Shown one piece after another: positions 52,915 to 64,000 of a DNA stretch of 64,000 nucleotides. Under the pieces are notes generated by a model. That model saw only the letters and a program-made list of their open reading frames with translations, was not told the origin of the DNA and did no database searches. The translations under genes and the position numbers were made by a program. Position 1 is the first letter of the stretch. Each line of letters opens with the position of its first letter. Source of the stretch: Clavelina lepadiformis (Eukaryota; Chordata; Ascidiacea; Aplousobranchia; Clavelinidae); the NCBI RefSeq assembly GCF_947623445.1, contig NC_135242.1:6386001-6450000 (forward strand), written 5' to 3'.

Positions 52915-55900
52915 GGTTATGCACTGTATATGTGGAACTGAACTAAGAATAGTACGTATAGATTTAGTCTACATCGTGTAATATTAGAAAACGAGATATT
53001 ATATTTTGGCAAGGTTTCAACAAACTAAAAGCGTTTAAATAGTTTGATGTGCAATCGAAATGCTTACCCTTTTGTTTTTTCTGTCTAAATTCATCTATAC
53101 AGTACAAGACACAGACTGCGATTAGTATGACATGTTGTACTGTATGACTAAAACATGTCCAGTCGCTCTCTAACAAAATACTTTAGCATATCATGGGAAA
53201 CGGGCGTATTATATCGGCAAAAGCTGTTGCTTATAAAACGTAACTTTTGCTTATAATAAGAAAAAATATAGTTTGAAATGCCACTTTTTCGGCTTCGTAT
53301 CTGACGTTTTGCAACAATTCACGTTGTTTCATAGAGCTTTGAAGAGCACTCTAACCTCGTTCACTTAACTGTATACTCAAGTTCTTGTAAATGTTCAGTC
53401 GATGACAAATACGTAGCTAATATTATTAATTAATTTGACGTGATCGGGTCAGAAACAAATGTGGTGATCTTTTTCACCACCAGTGTGGATAAGATGTAAT
53501 ATTAGTGAGGAAACCAAGTCACTTTATTTTAGTTCATTCCAACTGTGCTATATTGCCAAATATTTTGTAGTTAAGAATATTTTTGATTTCATTAAATATA
53601 TATGATTTTCGTACCCGGCCTGACTAACAAATTCTAAACCACGGAATCAGTTTTCGGAAACAAACCTCTGTCACCAGTAAAAAAGTATTAACACTATGTT
53701 AACACATGTAACTTCTCTTTATTCATGATATAGAGTTTATCATGGGAATTTACGCGATTTTGAACTAAATTTAGAAAAAAAAAAATTTGGCTGAAATGTC
53801 TTTGCAGAGCGGCTAAGGACCTATAGGCTCTACTGGCAGTACCCCATTGCATGTAGTTTTTCTTTTTAGAATTGGAAAAAGTTGGTTCGATTGGTTGTAA
53901 ATGGGTAAGTCATCATACATGAGCAGAACAGATAAAGTCATTCCCATGCTGTTGAAATAATGTAACGGTATAATTCGTGTCGTATTTAGGATTGCATTGA
54001 GGCGAATATTAGAAACTAGATTTAAAATTCTCGTGATCTTTCACCAGCCCAAAATGCCCAAAACGGAAAAACTTTGGGTTTTCAGTCAAAAAAGTAATAC
54101 TTTAAAAGCCCTTGAAATGGAATGTATATTTTCATACTTCTACGCACAATACAGCTGCCAATTGATATGGTGTACACTTTAGAAACACCGCGTGTGCAAC
54201 AGTTTTTGTAATGCCGTATACCTATTAAATATGTTTTTCAATAGGTTATAGCTAATATGTATAGCGGCAAACAAAGAAATGTGATAAACAGAAAGAGTAT
54301 ATAGATGTAAAAAGGCCTAAAGCCCGTAAAAGTTGGGTCGCCCTCTCCTAGACAGAATAAGCTGGTGACAGTAATAGATGAATGACAAACATACAATTAC
54401 CAAATGTTCTCTTCCGCTATTTGTAGAAGTAGCGTTTTAAATTTAAAAATCTATCAAGTTCGAAAGTGGATAGCAAATAAAGCAAAGCGATCTGAAATAG
54501 ATTGATCCAGTAATTCCAATCATTTGTCGTTCGGATGAAATATCACGGTTGAACGTGACAATTGCTTCATCTGCAAGTACGAGATGCTCACGCATGGATT
54601 AGTATTCAAACTAGACCGAGTTGAAACTTGCCAAGAGATTGCATATGTATTTGGCTATCATGAAAAATCTATCATCAATGCGTGATTGCACTTTTTGTCG
54701 CACCTTATTTTACACGTTAGTATGCGTAATGCTTACTTTTTACGATGGGTAAGCTGTAACCTGCTCTACTACTTAACTGACTGTATTTAATCACTCATAA
54801 TTGCTGGTTGCCTATACCTTTGAGGAATATTTTTCACACTTTCAAATTGAAAAGCATTAAGTTGCAATTCTATATCAGGTTTTATTAGCGGCATATCCAG
54901 ATAAGAAAGCCAAAAATTATTTATCATATTTTAGTTTTTTTTAAATCTGTTTTACTAATCAAACTGAAAATAAGATATACGTTGTAGGCCCATAGACATC
55001 AGCTTCGTAATGACTCGAGTCGGCCACCTTTTTGCAAAAACTTGACTTGACTTTGTCTTTCGTTCTAGAAAATAATTTTGAACACTTGACTTGATTCGAA
55101 TGGAGTTAATATTCGAAAATGTTCAAGTACATCCTTATTGATTAGATTTCAGTATCAAGTAAGACGGTGTTTTCTTTCTTTTTCATAAACCATTAAAGTG
55201 GAACTTGAAGTAAAGTTTGTTTGTCTACAAACGCGTTGGTGACTGCAAAACGAAGTAAATTTTCAAACATTTGAGTCATTTCTTGTTGACAGAAACAGTG
55301 TTTTTGCGTTACGTTTGTGGTTTGGCTTGAGACAACAATTGACTTGACTTGACTCGAATCTTATTAGTAAAACGACTTGACTTGACTGGAGTCTCATTTT
55401 ACAGAAGAGTCTAGTTAAATCTTAAGCGAAAAATGACTTGATTTGCGACTCGAGTTTGATGATTTGGTTATGACTCTGGTAGTCGTAAACCATATCAAAC
55501 GGCCAAAGAAGAGTTGAATATACTGAACTATCAAAAGATTGATCGAACTTAAAAATAAGTGAGCTTTACTAGCTGCAGGAAATTTGTCTAAATTACCTGA
55601 TGCATTTTTTTGTTATCCATTTGAACGGTAAAAACAAAAAGACAAATCACGTAATCGAAACAATCTAAAAAAATACTTTTTCCGAACTCCTATAGCAAAA
55701 TATATGTGGGTTTTTGTTCACTGAATAGGTTTGTGCTAAAACATAATCCAGCTAGTATATGCAATAGAAATAACAACATTTAAACTATATACTTGCACAT
55801 GTTCCTTAGTAGTAACAAAAAAATTGCTATGCAAATCGTGTGCAACATCATACTTTAACTAAGCTATCCAGAAGTTCACTCCTACATTTTACTCATATGC

Positions 55901-55920
55901 TCTTCGTTAGCAATTAAATT
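52915..55920. other. Spacer between sulfotransferase copies 1 and 2
   Basis: About 3 kb of unit sequence without a supported gene. A short open stretch at 53997-54182 recurs at 58769-59038, but only because the whole unit is duplicated. The palindrome-rich GACTCGAGTCAAGTC repeat occupies about 55006-55475, with only two CTTGA copies at the site that is expanded in unit 2. Confidence 0.5.
55006..55475 (+). repeat. Palindrome-rich GACTCGAGTCAAGTC repeat, unit 1 copy
   Basis: Starts GTAATGACTCGAGTC and ends near GATGATTTGGTTATGACTC. It contains scattered CTTGACTTGACT and ACTCGAAT blocks. Same family as 36590-36918 (inverted) and 59868-60518. Confidence 0.65.
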
Positions 55921-57147
55921 TCAAACGAAACTAAATCGACCCTGGAAAAAACTTGTGAAAAACTTGGCAGCGTTCCATAGACAACCGCTTCTGTACGTCT
56001 TATAACTTGTGTAGATTCCCACGCCAATCAAAATTGAAATAACAATTTTCCATTCCAGTTCTATTCTGTTCATGGCTGGATGAACATCCTTCAAATCTTC
56101 AATGAAAACTGCTCCGATATTGCGATGTGGAAAAGGCTCCCTTGGAACCTCTTTGCCTAGGAAAGCACACAACGGTTCCCATCCTTCCTTCACGTTGTAG
56201 ACCAAGAGTTTGTCTTTCGGAGCTCTCTGTAAACATGTTATGTAAGATATTGATTTATTGTGGTAACAAACAAAGACAATCTGACGCTACAGTACAAGTT
56301 ATGTGCGTTTAGCAATAATTATAGTGTTAAATGACCGTCGTAAGGTTACCTGAACACAATACATATTGTTTTGACGATATCTCATTCTGACCATACTTTC
56401 ATTGTTATGATAAGAAAAATCAAACGGACTGCGCATGTCAATTCCCAAATTTACTCTCACTAAAACATCAGACATAAAATAAAAATTGAAATCCATGAGA
56501 TGCTAGAAACCTAACAACCAAAACACTTATAAGCTGAACAAAATAACTTACAAATCTGATTTGATTTCCAAAGCTCAAGTTGAGCCAAAATGTAATTTCC
56601 AGTATGGGTAAAACATCAGGGAAAAAGCATTAGCAGATAAGTTTTAATTTGTCAACAGCTTTTTCACCTGTGGCCCGATAAAAGTTGAAATACTTTCTGC
56701 CAGTTGGAGTAAGGATTTGTGTCATCGGATACTTGTAGTAAGTCCTGAACTTGTCTCCGTGTCCGCGTAAGCTCCGATGCCATTCATCCTCGTCACGAAC
56801 TGACAAGATAATCTAAAACAGAAGCACAGTATAACTTGTTGAGTCAGTTTTAAATTAAATAAACATAGTTAATTTTAAATATTAAAATGATTCACTTTAG
56901 CATCTGGAAATGCCTTGTGAATTTCCTCCCAGAAAATGTAAATCGGTGCCCCAGTTAGTGCATCCACATCTTTATACATCCTCTGAAAATCCTCCACATT
57001 TGGTCCTTTCTGCATAATCCTTATCCAGTCATCGTAGTGATACCAAAAGTGATCCATAAAATCATAAACTTGGTAACCAAGTTGTCGCAGAGCAGCTGCA
57101 ATAGACTTGGTGCCAGTTTTTGAATATCCAGCCAATATTACTTTCAT
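55921..57147 (-). CDS. P-loop sulfotransferase-like membrane protein, copy 2 (intact)
   Basis: Four exons: 57147-56896, 56812-56668, 56459-56350, 56226-55921; phases 0/1/0 close to 270 aa. Predicted PAPS-dependent sulfotransferase of the Sulfotransfer_4-like group; the substrate is unknown. The 5'-phosphosulfate loop is GYSKTGTKS at aa 8-16. LSVRDEDEW at 87-95 fits the 3'-phosphate-binding strand and helix. The family-typical GWEPLCAFLGKEVP lies at 184-197 and PFPHRN at 200-205. Beyond the usual domain, a hydrophobic helix at about 229-246 (IVISILIGVGIYTSY) predicts a C-terminal membrane anchor. No signal peptide is seen, so a tail-anchored, cytosol-facing enzyme is inferred. The donor after exon 1 (GTGAAT) is weak but conserved in position in all copies. 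This is the only copy in the window with every exon and splice site in place. Confidence 0.85.
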
Positions 57148-59867
57148 GGTTATGCACTGTATATTTGCAACTAAACCAACAAGAGTACGTATAGATTTAG
57201 CCTATATCCTGCATAGTATGTGCAATATTAGAAAGCGAGATATTCTATTTTGGCAAGGTTTCAACAAACTAAAAGCGTTTAAATAGTTTGGTGTGCAATC
57301 CAAATGCTTACCCTTTTGTTTTTTCTGTCTAACTTCATCGATACAAAACACAGTCTGCTATAAGTATAATGTATAACTAAAACATGTCCAGTCGCTCTTT
57401 AGTAAAATACTTTAGAATATCATGGGAAACGTCAAACAAAATTAAGCAGCACAGTAACTTAGACAGAATATGACAAACACTGCAGGTTTCAATAACAAGC
57501 AGGTCACGCATCACTGAACTTAACTTCGCCTTACCTTTTGTGCCTGGCAAACGCGCTTTTTGCTTAGTTAATAATTAATTGAGCATACCTGTACCAAGTA
57601 CCAAGCAAAGTTTTGGTCGGATGACAACTGTGGTAACTCTATAATACCGTTTTTACTGTAATTTGCGAGACACAATGACACTGCCAAAGTTAATATTGTG
57701 TTGGTTTCATGTAATTTATCCAAACACTGTTGCCAAAGTAGAAGATAAAAAGCCGACTACGCTATTTTCTGATAACGCAAAGGCAAAAATAAGATTCACT
57801 GCAATAGTTTTTGTTATCATTTTCTGTAATTTAATCAAGGTATTCAACACTTACGTGGTTCGATGTCGTTTTCCACAGAGTTCCTTAGTTCACCGCAAAG
57901 ACATCAATACGATTTCCTACAGCAACGATATACTATACAGGCAAAATCTATTGCCTATAAAACGTCACTTTTGCTTATAATGAGAAAAAATATAGTTTGA
58001 AATGCCACTTTTTCGGCTTCGTATCTGACGTTTTGCAACAATTCACGTTGTTTAATAGAGCTTTGAAGAGCACTCGAACCTCGTTGACTGAACAGTATAC
58101 TCAAGCTCTTGCAAATGTTCAGTCGATGGCAAAGTCAATCGATGCAATACCTACAGCCATATCTTTACTATAAAAACAATTAGACATGCAGTTTGGTCTC
58201 GCCCAATGCCCATAGAAAACCTCATCCCAAACAACACAAGCAATTTATCACAGAATGACTGCCATAGATTTGGCGACGATCTATAATTTGACGTGATCGG
58301 GTCAGTAACAAATGTGGTAATCTTTTTCACCACCAGTGTGGATAAGATGTAATATTAGTGAGAAAACCAAGTCACTTTATTTTAGTTCATTCCGACTGTG
58401 CTATATTGCCAAATATTTTGTAGTTAAGAATATTTTTGATTTCTTTAACTATACATGATTTTCGTACCCGGCCTGACTAACAGATTCTAAACCACGGAAT
58501 CACTTTTCTGAAACAAACTTCCGTAACCAGTAAAAAAGTATTAACACTATGTTAGCACATGTAACTTCTCTTTATTCATGATACGGAGTTTATCATGGGA
58601 ATTTTCGCGATTTTGAACTAAATTTAGAAAAAAATTTGGCTAAAATGTCTTTGCAGAGCGACTTAGGACCTATAGGCTCTACTAGCAGTTCTCCATTGCA
58701 TGTAGTTTTTCTTCTCAGAATTGGTTACAAGTTGGTTCGATTGGATGTAAATGGGCAATTTATCATAGATGAGCAGAACAGATCAAGTCATTCCCATGCT
58801 GTTAAAATTATGTAACGGTTTCATTCGTGTCGTAGGCCTATATAGGATTGCATTGAGGCGAATTTCAGAAGCTAGATTTAGAATTCTTGTTTTCTTTCAC
58901 CAGCCCAAAATGTCCAAAACGGAAAAACTTTGGGTTTTCAGTCAAAAAAGAAATACTTTAAAAGCCCTTGAAATGGAATGTATATTTTCATATTTCTACG
59001 CACAATATAGCTGCCAAATGATATGGTGTACACTTTAGAAACGCCGCGTGTGCAACAGTTTTTGTAATGACGTATACCTATTAAATATGTTTTTCAATAG
59101 GTTATAGCTAATATGTATAGCGGCAAACAAAGAAATGTGATAAACAGAAAGAGTATATAGATGTAAAAAGGCCTAAAGCCCGTAAAAGTTGGGTCGCCCT
59201 CCCCTAAACAGAATACGCTGGTGACAGTAATAGATGAATGACAAACAAACAATAACTAAATGTTCACTTCCGCTATTTGTAGAAGTAGCGTTTTATATTT
59301 AAAAATCTATCAAGTTCGAAAGTGGATAGCAAATAAAGCAAAGCGATCTGAAATAGATTGATCCAGTAATTCCAATCATTTGTCGTTCGGATGAAATATC
59401 ACGTTTGAATGTGACCATTGCTTCATCTGCAAGTACGAGATGCTCACGCTTGGATTAGTATTCAAACTAGACCGAGTTAAAACTTGCCAAAAGATTACAT
59501 ATGTGTTTGGCTATCATGAAAAATCTATCATCAATGCGTGATTCCATTTTTTGTCGCACCTTATTTTACACGTTAGTATGCGTAATGCTTACTTTTTACG
59601 ATGGGTAAGCTGTAACCTGCTTTACTACTTAACTGACTGTATTTAATCACTCATAATTGCTGGTTGCCTATACCTTTGAGGAATATTTTTCACACTTTCA
59701 AATTGAAAAGTATTAACATTTAATTCTATATCAGGTTTTATTAGCGGCATATCCAGGTAAGAAGGCCAAAAATTGTTTATCATATTTTAGTTTTTTTAAA
59801 AATCTGTTTTACTAATCAAACTGAAAATAAGATATACGTTATAGGCCTGTGGACCCATAGACATCAA

Positions 59868-60518
59868 ATTCGTAATGACTCGAGTCGACCACTTTTTTGC
59901 AAATAAATTAACTTGACTTTCTCTCTTTTTGTAGAAAATAATTTAAAACACTTGACTTGACTTGACTTGACTTGACTTGACTTGACTTGACTTGACTTGA
60001 CTTGACTTGACTTGACTTGACTTGACTTGACTTGACTTGACTTGACTTGACTTGACTTGACTTGACTTGACTTGACTTGACTTGACTTGACTTGACTTGA
60101 CTTGACTTGACTTGACTTGACTTGACTTGACTCGAGTAGATATTCGAAAAGACTCAAATCTATCTTTATTTATTAGATTTCAGTATTAAGTAAAACGGTG
60201 TTTTCTTTCTTTCTCATAAACCATTAAAGTGAAACTTGATTTAAAGATCGTTTGTGTAGAAACACGATGGTGGCTGCAAAACGAAGCAAATTTTCAAATT
60301 CATTTGAATCATTTCTTGTTGACAGAAACGGTGTTTTTGCGTTACGTATATGGTTTAGCTTCAGATAACGATTGAATGGACTTGACTTGACTCGAATCTT
60401 ATTAGTAAAACGAATTGACTTGACTCGAATCTCATCTTACAAAAGACTCGACTTGAATCTTAAACGATAAATGACTTGATTTGCGACTCGAGTTTGATGA
60501 TTTGGTTATGACTCTGGT
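59868..60518 (+). repeat. Palindrome-rich GACTCGAGTCAAGTC repeat, unit 2 copy with expansion
   Basis: Same ends as the unit 1 copy (GTAATGACTCGAGTC to TTTGGTTATGACTC). About 180 bp longer because of the CTTGA array inside it. Confidence 0.65.
59951..60130. repeat. (CTTGA)36 microsatellite
   Basis: Thirty-six perfect head-to-tail copies of CTTGA (180 bp), followed by CTCGAG. The equivalent place in unit 1 (near 55080) has two copies. The perfection indicates a very recent expansion or ongoing length change. Confidence 0.97.
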
Positions 60519-61010
60519 AGTCGTGAACCATATCAGACGGCCAAAGAAGAGTTGAATATACTCAACATTCACAGGATTGAGCAAACTTAAAACTAAGTGA
60601 CCTTTATTAGCTGCAGGGAATTTGTCTAAATTACCTGATACATTTCTTGTTACCCTTTTGAACGGTAAAAATAAAAATATGAATCACGTAATCGAAACAA
60701 TTTTTAAAAACACTTTTTCCAAACTCCTATAGCAATATATATGTGGGTTTATGTTCGCTGAATATGTTTGTGCTAAAACATAATCCAGCTAGTATATACA
60801 ATAGAAATAACAACATTTAAACTATATACTCGCACATGTTTCTCAGTAGTAGCAAAAAATTGCTATGCAAATCGTGTGCCACATCATACTTTAATATAAT
60901 TGTCCAGAAGTTCACTCCCACATTTTATTCATTGACTTTTCGTTAGAAATTAAATTTCAAACGAAACTAAATCGACCCCGGAAAGAACTTGTGAAAAAAT
61001 TGGCAGCGTT

Positions 61011-62174
61011 TCATAGACATCCGCTTCTGTAGGTTTTATAACTTGTGTAGATTCCCACGCCAATCAAAATTGAAATAACAATTTTCCATTCCAGTTCTAT
61101 TCTGTTCATGGCTGGATGAACATCCTTCAAATCTTCAATGAAAACTGCTCCGATATTGCGATGTGGAAAAGGCTCCCTTGGAACCTCTTTGCCTAGGAAA
61201 GCACACAACGGTTCCCATCCTTCCTTCACGTTGTAGACCAAGAGTTTGTCCTTCGGAGCTCTCTAAACATATTTATGTAACTTTTGCGATCACAAGCGAA
61301 AATATTCTCATGCTACAGTATGTGTGTTAAGCAATAATTAGACTACAATATTAAGTGACTGTGATTAATATGATGCTACCTGCGCACAATACATGTTGTT
61401 TTGACGATACCTCATCCTGATCATACTTTCATTGTTATGATGAGAAAAATCAAACGGGCTGCACATGTCAGCTCCAAAGTTTAATCTTACTAAAAATTGA
61501 AATCCATGAGATGCCAGAAACATAACATTCCAAACATGTAACATAGTAATTTCCGAATCCGAATGAATTCTGAAAGTTTAACTTGTTTCAAAATTGAAGA
61601 TAACTAATTAATTATATTTCCGAATCGACCAATATATTAAGTGAAGCATGAAGAGTTGGGTAAAGTGAAGTTAGGTGTAAATAGTTTTCTCACCCAAGCC
61701 CCGATAAAATTTGAAATACTTTCTGCCAGTTGGAGTAAGGATTTGTGTCATCGGATACTTGTAGTAAGTCCTGAACTTGTCCCCGTGTCCGCGTACGCTC
61801 CGATGCCATTCATCCTCGTCACGAACTGACAAGATAATCTAAAAAAGAAGCACAGTACAAATTGTTGAGTAAATTTAAAAGTGAAATAAATGAAATTTAC
61901 TTGAAGTATTTAAATGATTCACTTTAGCATCTGGAAATGCCTTGTGAATTTCCTCCCAGAAAATGTAAATCGGTGCGCCAGTTAATGCATCCACATCTTT
62001 ATACATCCTCTGAAAATCCTCCACATTTGGTCCTTTCTGCATAATCCTTATCCAGTCATCGTAGTGATACCAAAAGTGATCCATAAAATCATAAACTTGG
62101 TAACCAAGTTGTCGCAGAGCAGCTGCAATAGACTTGGTGCCAGTTTTTGAACGTCCAGCCAATATTACTTTCAT
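61011..62174 (-). CDS. P-loop sulfotransferase-like protein, copy 3 (C-terminally shortened)
   Basis: Four exons: 62174-61923, 61838-61694, 61489-61380, 61262-61011; phases agree, giving 252 aa. Exon 1 is almost identical to the other copies; the P-loop here reads GRSKTGTKS. The end of exon 2 is changed (FYRGLG against FYRATG in copy 2), and exon 3 has several substitutions (VRLNFGADMCSP against VRVNLGIDMRSP). The Trp codon after SGCL is TGA in this copy, so 18 residues are lost from the C-terminus compared with copy 2. The P-loop, WEPLC segment and hydrophobic helix all remain, so the protein could still work. Another in-frame ATG lies 15 bases upstream; I chose the one shared with copy 2. 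Confidence 0.75.
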
Positions 62175-64000
62175 GGTTATGCACTTTATATGTGCCACTG
62201 AACCAACAAGAGTACGTATAGATTAAGCCTATATCCTGAATAATACGTGCAATATTAGAAAGCGAGATATTCTATTTTGGCAAGGTTTCAATAAAGTAAA
62301 AGCGTTTAAATAGTTTTGTGTGTAATCGAAATGCTTACACATTTTTTCTGTCTTACTTTATCTACAAAATACACAGACTGCGATAAGTATGATATATTGT
62401 ACTGTATAACTAAAATATGTCCTGTCGCTCTCTAACAAAATACTTTAGCATATCATGGGAAACGTCAAATAACATTAAGCAGCACAGTAACTTAGACAGA
62501 ATATGACAAACACTGCAGGTTTCATAAACATGCAGGTCACGCATCACTGAACTTAACGTCTCCTTACCTTTTGTGCCTGGCAAACGCGCTTTTTGCTTAG
62601 TTAATAATTAATTGAGCACAACTGTACCAAGTTTTAAAACTAAGGATTGGTCGGATAACAACTGTGGTAACTCTATAGTACCCTTTTTACTGTAATTTGC
62701 AAAGCACAACGACACTGCCAAAGTTTATATTTTGTTGGTTTCATGTAATTTATCAAAAACAATTTCCCCAGTAGAAGGTGAAAAGCCGACTACGCTATTT
62801 TCTGAAAATATTGCCAAGGCAAAAATAAGTTTCACTGCCAAAGCTTTTATTATCATTTTCTGCAATTTCATCAAGATATTGAACCCTTATGTGGTTCGAT
62901 GTATTTTTTCACAGTGTTCCTTAGTTCACCGCAAAGACATCACTACGGTTTCCTACAACAACGGACGTACTACATAGGCAAAAGTTATTGCCTATAAAAC
63001 GTCACTTTTGGTTATAATTTGAAAAAATATAGTTTGAAATGCCACTTTCTGGGCCTCGTACCTAAAGTTTTGCAACAATTCACGTTGTTTAATAGAGCTT
63101 TGAAGAGCACTCGAACCTCGTTCACTTAACGGTATACTCAAGCTCTTGTAAATGTTCAGTCGATGGCAAAGTCAATCGATGCAATACCTACAGCCATATC
63201 TTTACTATAAGAACAATTAGGCATGCAGTTTGGTCTCGCCCAATGCCCATATCAAAACTCATCCCGAAGAACCCAAGCAATTTATCACATAATGACTGCC
63301 ATAGATTTGGCGACGATCTATGTAGAAATACGTAGCTAATATTATTAATTGATTCGATGTGATCGGGTCAGTAACTAATGTGTTGATCTTTCTCACCACC
63401 GGTGTGGATTAGTTGTAATATTAGTGATAAAACCAAGTCACTTTATATTAGTTTATTCCAACTGTGCTATATTGCCAGATCTTTTGTAGTTAAGAATATT
63501 TTTGATTTCATTAAATATATATGATTTTCGTATCAGATCTAACTAACAAATTCTAAACCACGAAATCACTTTTCTGGAACAAACTTCCGTCACTAGCAAA
63601 AAAGTATTAAAACTATGTTAACACATGTAACTTCTCTTTATTCAGGATGTAGAGTTTATCATGGGAATTGTCGCAGTTGAATTTAATTAATAAAAAAAAA
63701 TGTTTCGCCGATGATGCCTTTGCAAAACGGTCTAGGGTATAGTGCTGACAGTATCCCATTGCATGTAGTTTTTCTTTCTACAATCCGAAAAAGTTGGTTC
63801 AATTGATTGTAAATGTAAATTGATTGTGATTAGTCATCATAGATGAGCAGAACAGATAAAGTCATTCCCATGCTGTTGAAATTGTGTAACGGTATCATTA
63901 GTGTTGTATTCAGGATTGCATTGAGGCGAATCTCAAAAGCTAGATTTAAATTTCTCGTGTTGTTTCACCAGCCCAAAATGTGCATAACGCAAAAACATAG
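62175..64000. other. Start of the next array spacer, cut by the window edge
   Basis: Sequence homologous to 52915-54050 and 57148-58910, without a supported gene. It shares with unit 1 a TACGTAGCTAATATTATTAA block (near 63331) that unit 2 lacks. More sulfotransferase copies may lie beyond the window. Confidence 0.5.

Larger units (their letters stand above)
57148..61010. other. Spacer between sulfotransferase copies 2 and 3
   Basis: About 3.9 kb of unit sequence. Short frames at 57663-57980 and 58769-59038 have counterparts in other units, but the matches reflect segment duplication; I see no recognisable product. It contains the large CTTGA microsatellite and a palindrome-rich repeat copy. 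Confidence 0.5.
51290..64000. repeat. Tandem array of 4-5 kb units carrying sulfotransferase-like genes
   Basis: Homologous landmarks recur in order three times. The CATATCAAAC/CATATCAGAC landmark is at about 51455, 55493 and 60530. The gene start is at 52914, 57147 and 62174. The block GAGCAGAACAGAT is at about 53923, 58770 and 63845. Unit spacing is therefore about 4.0-5.1 kb, and the third unit runs off the window. Intergenic parts are often nearly as similar as the exons. Units 2 and 3 share a segment of about 530 bp (57430-57960, 62465-62990) that unit 1 lacks, and other indels are shared by different pairs. Confidence 0.9.

Noticed and set aside
53997-54182. 61-codon + strand frame repeated at 58769-59038
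   Set aside because: Again part of the duplicated unit. Substitutions show no clear coding bias, and no family is recognised.
57663-57980. 105-codon + strand frame with a partner at 62732-62977
   Set aside because: Similarity is explained by duplication of the whole unit. The frame is not preserved in length, and no domain is visible.
59951-60130. CRISPR-like array
   Set aside because: The units are 5 bp, perfect and without spacers, in a eukaryotic context.
59864-60157. Minus-strand frame of Ser-Gln-Val-Lys-Ser repeats
   Set aside because: A direct translation of the CTTGA microsatellite; five-base units read in three bases give a periodic peptide by chance.

Overview
The window reads as nuclear DNA of an invertebrate chordate, most likely an ascidian tunicate. 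It is AT-rich, the genes carry many short introns with GT..AG borders, and five genes can be followed exon by exon with close similarity to vertebrate orthologs (SNAPC4, TFAP2, OSBPL1A, EIF3I and a zona pellucida domain protein). The lineage is an inference; another invertebrate deuterostome is not excluded. All exon joins below were made by eye, using splice signals, reading phase and remembered family sequences. Borders may be off by a few bases where the acceptor is weak.

Layout from left to right: 1-2155 has no gene that I can support, but holds a 286-bp hAT-type MITE. SNAPC4 (2156-9769, +, 24 exons, about 901 aa) encodes the Myb-repeat subunit of the snRNA-activating complex. A 2.6-kb gap with a few CRE-like half-sites leads to a TFAP2 (AP-2) transcription factor (12353-15766, +, 9 exons, 556 aa). 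TFAP2 points tail-to-tail at a large OSBPL1A/ORP1L gene (17214-37268, -, 23 coding exons, about 1020 aa). This has the full ORP1L layout of ankyrin repeats, PH domain, coiled coil, FFAT motif and sterol-binding ORD, and its introns hold several DNA transposon remnants. After a gene-free stretch with two inverted-repeat elements comes a zona pellucida-domain membrane protein (41999-44437, +, 8 exons, 439 aa). It ends tail-to-tail with EIF3I (44950-48357, -, 9 exons, 325 aa). The last 12.7 kb (about 51.3 kb to the end) is a tandem array of 4-5 kb units, each with one P-loop sulfotransferase-like gene on the - strand. The middle gene looks intact, the first has lost part of its last exon and intron, and the third stops early.

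The genes belong to unrelated housekeeping and developmental pathways: snRNA transcription, epidermal or neural-border regulation, late-endosome sterol transport, translation initiation, extracellular coat or receptor, and sulfation. Nothing indicates that they act as one system. The most informative material is structural: the duplicating sulfotransferase array with its expanded CTTGA microsatellite, a dispersed palindrome-rich repeat family, several hAT-type insertions with recognisable target-site duplications, and an apparent EIF3I first coding exon consisting only of ATG. I saw no CRISPR array, no confident tRNA or rRNA gene, and no retroviral or LTR-type element.
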